Of a DNA stretch of 17,823 bases, positions 14,677 to 17,823 are shown piece after piece. The stretch is taken from the NCBI GenBank assembly GCA_012800565.1, contig JAAZIZ010000294.1, positions 1-17,823 of the forward strand. Direction: 5' to 3'. A program made the position numbers and the translations under genes. Under the pieces are notes generated by a model. It was given only the letters and a program-made list of their open reading frames with translations. It was not told where the DNA came from and did not search any database. The first letter of the stretch is position 1, and every line of letters starts with the position of its first letter. The DNA is from Lentisphaerota bacterium. GTDB taxonomy: Bacteria > Verrucomicrobiota > Lentisphaeria > Oligosphaerales > Oligosphaeraceae.

Positions 14677-14997
14677 ATGGCCGTCAACAAAATCATCTGC
14701 ACCGTCAATAATGTCGATTATGCCGCTATCCGCAAGGCGATGTGCGCTGGTGCGCGTACAATTGAGGAAGTCTCGGCGCAGGCCGGCACCTGTAATCAGT
14801 GCCCCGGCTGCAAGGAGAACTTGCCCTGGATTCTTGCCTCCGTCTGCGGCTGCCGTGAGGTCTCGCTGCAAGCTGTCCTGGATGCCATCCAGAAAGGCGC
14901 GGATACGGTTGAGAAAGTCGCGGAAGCGACTGGCGCCGGCATCGATTGCGGACGCTGCAAGGCACTGGTGGCCAATATTATTGAGCTGGGGCGCTGA
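14677..14997 (+). CDS. Small protein with two BFD-like [2Fe-2S] domains, the first degenerate
   Basis: The 106-residue protein contains two copies of the BFD-like fold (Fer2_BFD), which holds a [2Fe-2S] cluster in a C-x-C-x(about 31)-C-x2-C pattern. The second copy is intact: C57, C59, C91, C94. The first aligns C8, C42 and C45 with the same positions, but the second ligand is V10; extra cysteines C23 and C39 are nearby and might substitute. Both copies share the helix pattern ending in T-[IV]-E-[EK]-V. Known relatives pass electrons (bacterioferritin-associated ferredoxin) or occur as domains of NirB, NifU and copper chaperones. GGAGA at 14664-14668 supports the ATG at 14677. It is divergent from a flavodoxin-fold protein, which suggests a redox role; the partner is not known. 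Confidence 0.8.
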   Translation: MAVNKIICTVNNVDYAAIRKAMCAGARTIEEVSAQAGTCNQCPGCKENLPWILASVCGCREVSLQAVLDAIQKGADTVEKVAEATGAGIDCGRCKALVANIIELGR

Positions 14998-15076
14998 TTA
15001 TCCAGTCCTTGGCGGGCGCCGCTCTGGGTTCACCCAATCCACAACGCCCACACGTCCCCAACTGCTGAAACGCCCT

Positions 15077-15099
15077 TTGGCGCTCTTGGCGTCTTGGCG
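15077..15099. repeat. Triplet of TTGGCG direct repeats before the GH123-like gene
   Basis: TTGGCG occurs at 15077-15082, 15086-15091 and 15094-15099, with starts 9 and 8 bp apart, giving a run of CTTGGCGT-like units. A fourth copy lies at 15009-15014. Runs of this kind between genes are familiar to me from many environmental genomes. It sits about 57 bp before the start of the next gene, where it could be an activator site or simply a dispersed repeat. Confidence 0.6.
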
Positions 15100-15155
15100 G
15101 TTCAATAAATCAGTCCCACCCGTAACCAACACCTAACCCCAAACAGGATTCAAAG

Positions 15156-17327
15156 ATGTTCTATAAATTTCTGTTGTGCGCAGCCAGCGCTTCCCTGCTT
15201 TCACTTGCGGCCACCCCGTTTCAGAATCCCTCATTCGAAAACGACATTGTCGAGTATAGCATTACTCGGATGAAGACGCCTCTGGAAGCGATTAAAAACG
15301 ATGTCGAAGACACGTCATATCAAAGTTTTATCGACACGCAGCAGGCGCGTACCGGCACCCGTTCCCTTTTTGCGGCAACAGACAATCCCGTCGGGCGCAA
15401 TTATATCCGCTTCGACAATCTGCCCTGCGCAGGTAACAAAGAATTTGAATTTACTGCCTGGTACCGCCTGGCTGAGGTAAAGCCGGGCTGTACTCTCTGG
15501 TACGAATTGTGGTTTTATGACGCAAACAACGAATTTCTGCGCCATAGAAATGGAAGCCACTTCGAGGTCACCGCAGACCGCTGGCTGCTATTCTCAAGCA
15601 GCTTTTTCGCTCCCAAAAATGCGGCCAGATGCGCTGTCAATCTGAAATTTTGCGGCCCGATGAAAGTATGGGTCGATGATGTGGCTTACCGGGAACTGCC
15701 GGAGCCGGAATTCCCGCAGACTGATGGCAGCATTTTGCAGGATAACAGCGCATTCGTGCTGTACAGTGACCGGCCGATGTTTCAAATCCCGGAGACGGGA
15801 CTGCCTGAAGGACTGAAAAAAGAAGGGAAAATCACCCTCACCTGCGCCGGAAATGAAGCAGAATCTTTCCAAATCGTGGTGCATGCAAAACAGGATATCA
15901 CTGCCATTTCCGCAGCAATTGACAATTTCTCCGATGGGAAAAATCAGATTCCAGCGACTCAGGTTGACATCCGCCGGGTCGAGTTCGCCAATGTTGTGGA
16001 CCAGCCCAATCCCCGTATGCCTGGCCGGCATGCCGATCCTCTGGTGGAATTCAATACCCCGGCGGCAGTGACAGCCGGAAAAAACCTGGGACTTTTCCTC
16101 ACAGTCAAGGTTCCGGCAAACACGCCGAAAGGAGTCTATAATAGTACCATAACCCTGTCCTCCGCGGGCCAGAAACTTGCCACCGTTCCGATAGAGCTCC
16201 AGGTCTGGGGCTTTTCCTTGCCGGCCCGTCCGCAGCTGCGCACCTATTTTTATACCGAACCGGGTTTCGGTGGCAAAGCCTATCTGAAGTATGATCCCCG
16301 CCCCGCGAATGTCGTACTTGATGAGGCGCATAAATTGCTCGCGGAAATGCGTGTCAGCGGCAACCAGGCCCATAAAGCCGCCGCACCAAAATGGAAAAAA
16401 ATCGACGGCAAAGTAGTTGTCACCGATTGGACCCCGTTCGACAAGTCGATGGAAAAGCTGCTCAATGATTATAATTTTTCCAATTTCGGCATTCCCATCC
16501 TGCGGACGATCGGTGACAATAGCGGATGGTTCAAGTCGCCGGGACGCAAAACCCACAAGCGCTGGAGCAGGACTGTCGGCTCGGAACCACCTGCCACTCC
16601 TTTCGGCGGCTATTACGATGAACCGGAGGGAATCGGTTGGGTTATTGACTATGCCAAAGCCTTTACCGCTTATGTGAAAGAGAAGTATCCCGACATCAAC
16701 TTCTATTACTACCTCTATGATGAAGTTCCTTTCGATGTCTATGAAGCGCTTGCTCCTATTGTCAAACAGCTGACCGAAGCAGTGCCTGATCTGAAGATCA
16801 TGCTGGTAGCCAGTTACTATGGTGACATGTTGCCGCCCTATCACACCAAGGTGGCAAGCATGAACGGCCAGTCTGTTCGCTCCCCGGGCAATAATTACCA
16901 GGAATGCTGGTTTTATCAATTCCAAAGCTCTCTTGACCCGGCCTGCTTCCTCAGCGCCAGAAGCTATCCCTGGAAAATCTACACCGCAAACGGCACAGGA
17001 GGATTGCTCTGGAGTACGCTCCACTGCGGCAGTGGTGAAAACACTTTCGATCCCTGGACTGAACTGGGGACCAAATATGAAAATCCTGTAGCCACCCTCT
17101 TCTATCCCCCATACCAGGGCAACGGCGGCGTGGTGCCTTCACTGCGGGCATGGCAAATGCGGGACGGTATCGAGGATTTCGACTACCTGAAGTTGCTGGA
17201 GCAAAAGAAAGGACGGGAGTACGTCCTGAATTGCATCGCTCCCTTTATCAAAGACCCACTCGAAAACCCGAACGACTTCCAGACCCTGGATGCAATCCGG
17301 GCAAAAATCGCCGCGGAACTGGAATGA
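15156..17327 (+). CDS. Secreted GH123-like glycoside hydrolase (DUF4091 family)
   Basis: The 723-residue protein starts with a signal peptide (FYKFLLCAASASLLSLAA, cleavage near residue 19). A jelly-roll, carbohydrate-binding-like domain follows (NPSFEND near 24, ending VWVDDVAYRELPEP near 190), then a beta-sandwich (about 195-365), then a TIM-barrel-like region to about 700. The tail contains MRDGIEDFDYLKLLE (R669-L678), the hallmark of the DUF4091 domain, now named the GH123 catalytic domain. GH123 enzymes use an adjacent Asp-Glu pair with substrate-assisted catalysis on beta-linked N-acetylgalactosamine; the pair here is D522-E523 in YYLYDEVP. Hydrolysis of an amino-sugar glycan outside the cytoplasm is therefore likely, but many DUF4091 proteins are untested. 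AGGA at 15145-15148 supports the start. The next gene, also secreted, follows after 107 bp. Confidence 0.8.
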   Translation: MFYKFLLCAASASLLSLAATPFQNPSFENDIVEYSITRMKTPLEAIKNDVEDTSYQSFIDTQQARTGTRSLFAATDNPVGRNYIRFDNLPCAGNKEFEFTAWYRLAEVKPGCTLWYELWFYDANNEFLRHRNGSHFEVTADRWLLFSSSFFAPKNAARCAVNLKFCGPMKVWVDDVAYRELPEPEFPQTDGSILQDNSAFVLYSDRPMFQIPETGLPEGLKKEGKITLTCAGNEAESFQIVVHAKQDITAISAAIDNFSDGKNQIPATQVDIRRVEFANVVDQPNPRMPGRHADPLVEFNTPAAVTAGKNLGLFLTVKVPANTPKGVYNSTITLSSAGQKLATVPIELQVWGFSLPARPQLRTYFYTEPGFGGKAYLKYDPRPANVVLDEAHKLLAEMRVSGNQAHKAAAPKWKKIDGKVVVTDWTPFDKSMEKLLNDYNFSNFGIPILRTIGDNSGWFKSPGRKTHKRWSRTVGSEPPATPFGGYYDEPEGIGWVIDYAKAFTAYVKEKYPDINFYYYLYDEVPFDVYEALAPIVKQLTEAVPDLKIMLVASYYGDMLPPYHTKVASMNGQSVRSPGNNYQECWFYQFQSSLDPACFLSARSYPWKIYTANGTGGLLWSTLHCGSGENTFDPWTELGTKYENPVATLFYPPYQGNGGVVPSLRAWQMRDGIEDFDYLKLLEQKKGREYVLNCIAPFIKDPLENPNDFQTLDAIRAKIAAELE

Positions 17328-17378
17328 AAATGCAACCCGGCCGGGGGGGGAGAGCCAGGAAAATGTTGTCAGGATAAA

Positions 17379-17438
17379 ATGTTTAAGGTTGCTGTCTTGT
17401 TATGGGATGGCTATGACAAAAAAAGGAAAAACAGATGA
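17379..17438 (+). CDS. Possible 19-codon upstream ORF coupled to the next gene
   Basis: ATG at 17379 opens a 19-residue frame (MFKVAVLLWDGYDKKRKNR) whose TGA stop (17436-17438) overlaps the ATG (17435) of the following secreted protein in an ATGA arrangement. AGGA (17371-17374) lies 4 bp before the start. The overlap suggests a leader peptide for translational coupling. The KVAVLLWDGYD stretch recalls the first strand of DJ-1/PfpI proteins, so it might instead be a remnant. Coding status is unproven. Confidence 0.3.
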   Translation: MFKVAVLLWDGYDKKRKNR

Positions 17439-17823
17439 AGCTATTTTTATCCCTGCTGTTGTTGTCTGCTGTGGGCATGGTTTCGGCCGCTGATGCGCCG
17501 CGCTTCGATCCCAAACCAATCATTGAACGCAAAATTGACCTCGGTCAGGAAGCATCTTTGGTTCTGGCCAAGGATGGCCAGGCGCTGTTTGAGATTGTTC
17601 TGCCTGCGTCAGCGACCGGCGTGGATCGTTTTGCGGCAGAGGAATTGGCGGAATTCACGGGCAAAATCATCGGCAGCCGGCCTGCAATCACGGACAAGGC
17701 TTCCGGAACCGTGCCTGCTTTCATCATCGGCAACCGTGACCTGGCACGCGAATGGGGACTGCCCCTCGACCAGCTGGACCGGGATGGATTTTTCATCCAG
17801 ACCAAAGGCAATCTGATTCTGAT
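17435..17823 (+). CDS. Secreted protein with GH67N-like start (DUF4838-type family), partial
   Basis: The gene runs off the window after 129 codons. The product begins with a clear signal peptide (MKLFLSLLLLSAVGMVSA, cleavage before ADAPRF). The mature part reads LFEIVLPASATGVDRFAAEE, then LAEFTGKIIG and FIIGNRDLAREWGL. This pattern (nucleophile-free N-terminal domain with AAxELxxF and an IIG strand) is that of the alpha-glucuronidase N-terminal-like domain that precedes DUF4838 and related glycosidase domains. Catalytic parts lie beyond the edge, so the family call rests on this domain only. Ribosome binding site AAAAGGA is at 17421-17427. It follows the GH123-like gene on the same strand, and both probably act on extracellular glycans. 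Confidence 0.6.
   Translation, partial: MKLFLSLLLLSAVGMVSAADAPRFDPKPIIERKIDLGQEASLVLAKDGQALFEIVLPASATGVDRFAAEELAEFTGKIIGSRPAITDKASGTVPAFIIGNRDLAREWGLPLDQLDRDGFFIQTKGNLIL

Noticed and set aside
15594..17024. 476-codon open frame antisense to the GH123-like gene
   Set aside because: The product resembles no family, and the sense strand carries a well-supported secreted enzyme. The same reasoning applies to the 354-codon frame at 12622-13686 and the 289-codon frame at 11632-12501, both antisense to the PpiD-like gene.
17343..17350. Run of eight G residues after the GH123-like gene as a phase-variation tract
   Set aside because: It lies between genes, away from any promoter or reading frame I can identify, so no switching role can be argued.

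Overview
The window reads as bacterial chromosomal DNA of fairly high GC content. It carries ordinary housekeeping genes beside exported glycan-degrading enzymes and several kinds of non-coding repeat. The mix (split glycine decarboxylase, a NifA-like GAF/sigma-54 activator, a MelA-type family 4 glycosidase, exported DUF4091/GH123-like and GH67N/DUF4838-like proteins, clusters of short GC-rich hairpins, and compound 8-9 bp tandem repeats between genes) suggests a member of the Planctomycetota-Verrucomicrobiota-Lentisphaerota group, most likely a Victivallis-like lentisphaerote. That is inference from gene content and repeat style; there is no rRNA or other decisive marker here.

Layout. (1) 133-3556, + strand: gcvH, gcvPA and gcvPB. 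These encode the lipoyl carrier and the two subunits of the split P-protein of the glycine cleavage system; gcvPA and gcvPB overlap, and a triple-hairpin repeat sits between gcvH and gcvPA. (2) 3553-7072, - strand: a GT39-type membrane glycosyltransferase whose stop codon overlaps that of gcvPB, preceded by a sigma-54-dependent activator. (3) 7073-7531: a divergent spacer dominated by a 228-bp compound tandem array. (4) 7532-8884, +: a family 4 glycosidase resembling MelA. (5) 8885-9611: no intact gene. It holds a strong Shine-Dalgarno sequence followed by an ATG-TAG pair, then a long cluster of palindromes with an internal partial duplication. (6) 9612-13733, +: tRNA-Lys(TTT), rpmB, a terminator, rpe, a very large membrane-anchored PpiD/SurA-like protein and a terminator. 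(7) 13765-14997: a WrbA-like flavodoxin-fold protein (-) divergent from a small protein with two BFD-like [2Fe-2S] domains (+). (8) 15156-17823, +: two secreted proteins, a GH123-like (DUF4091) enzyme and the start of a GH67N/DUF4838-like protein that runs off the end.

How it fits together. GcvH, GcvPA and GcvPB would need T- and L-proteins encoded elsewhere. The activator/MelA pair and the two secreted proteins point to glycan use, with the activator a candidate regulator of its divergent neighbour. The flavoprotein and BFD-like protein could form a redox pair. Nothing here is a recognisable defence, CRISPR or mobile-element system. The least explained material is non-coding: the hairpin clusters (662-742 and 8964-9331), the compound tandem array (7155-7382), the start-stop element (8932-8947) and a 19-codon upstream ORF coupled to the last gene (17379-17438).
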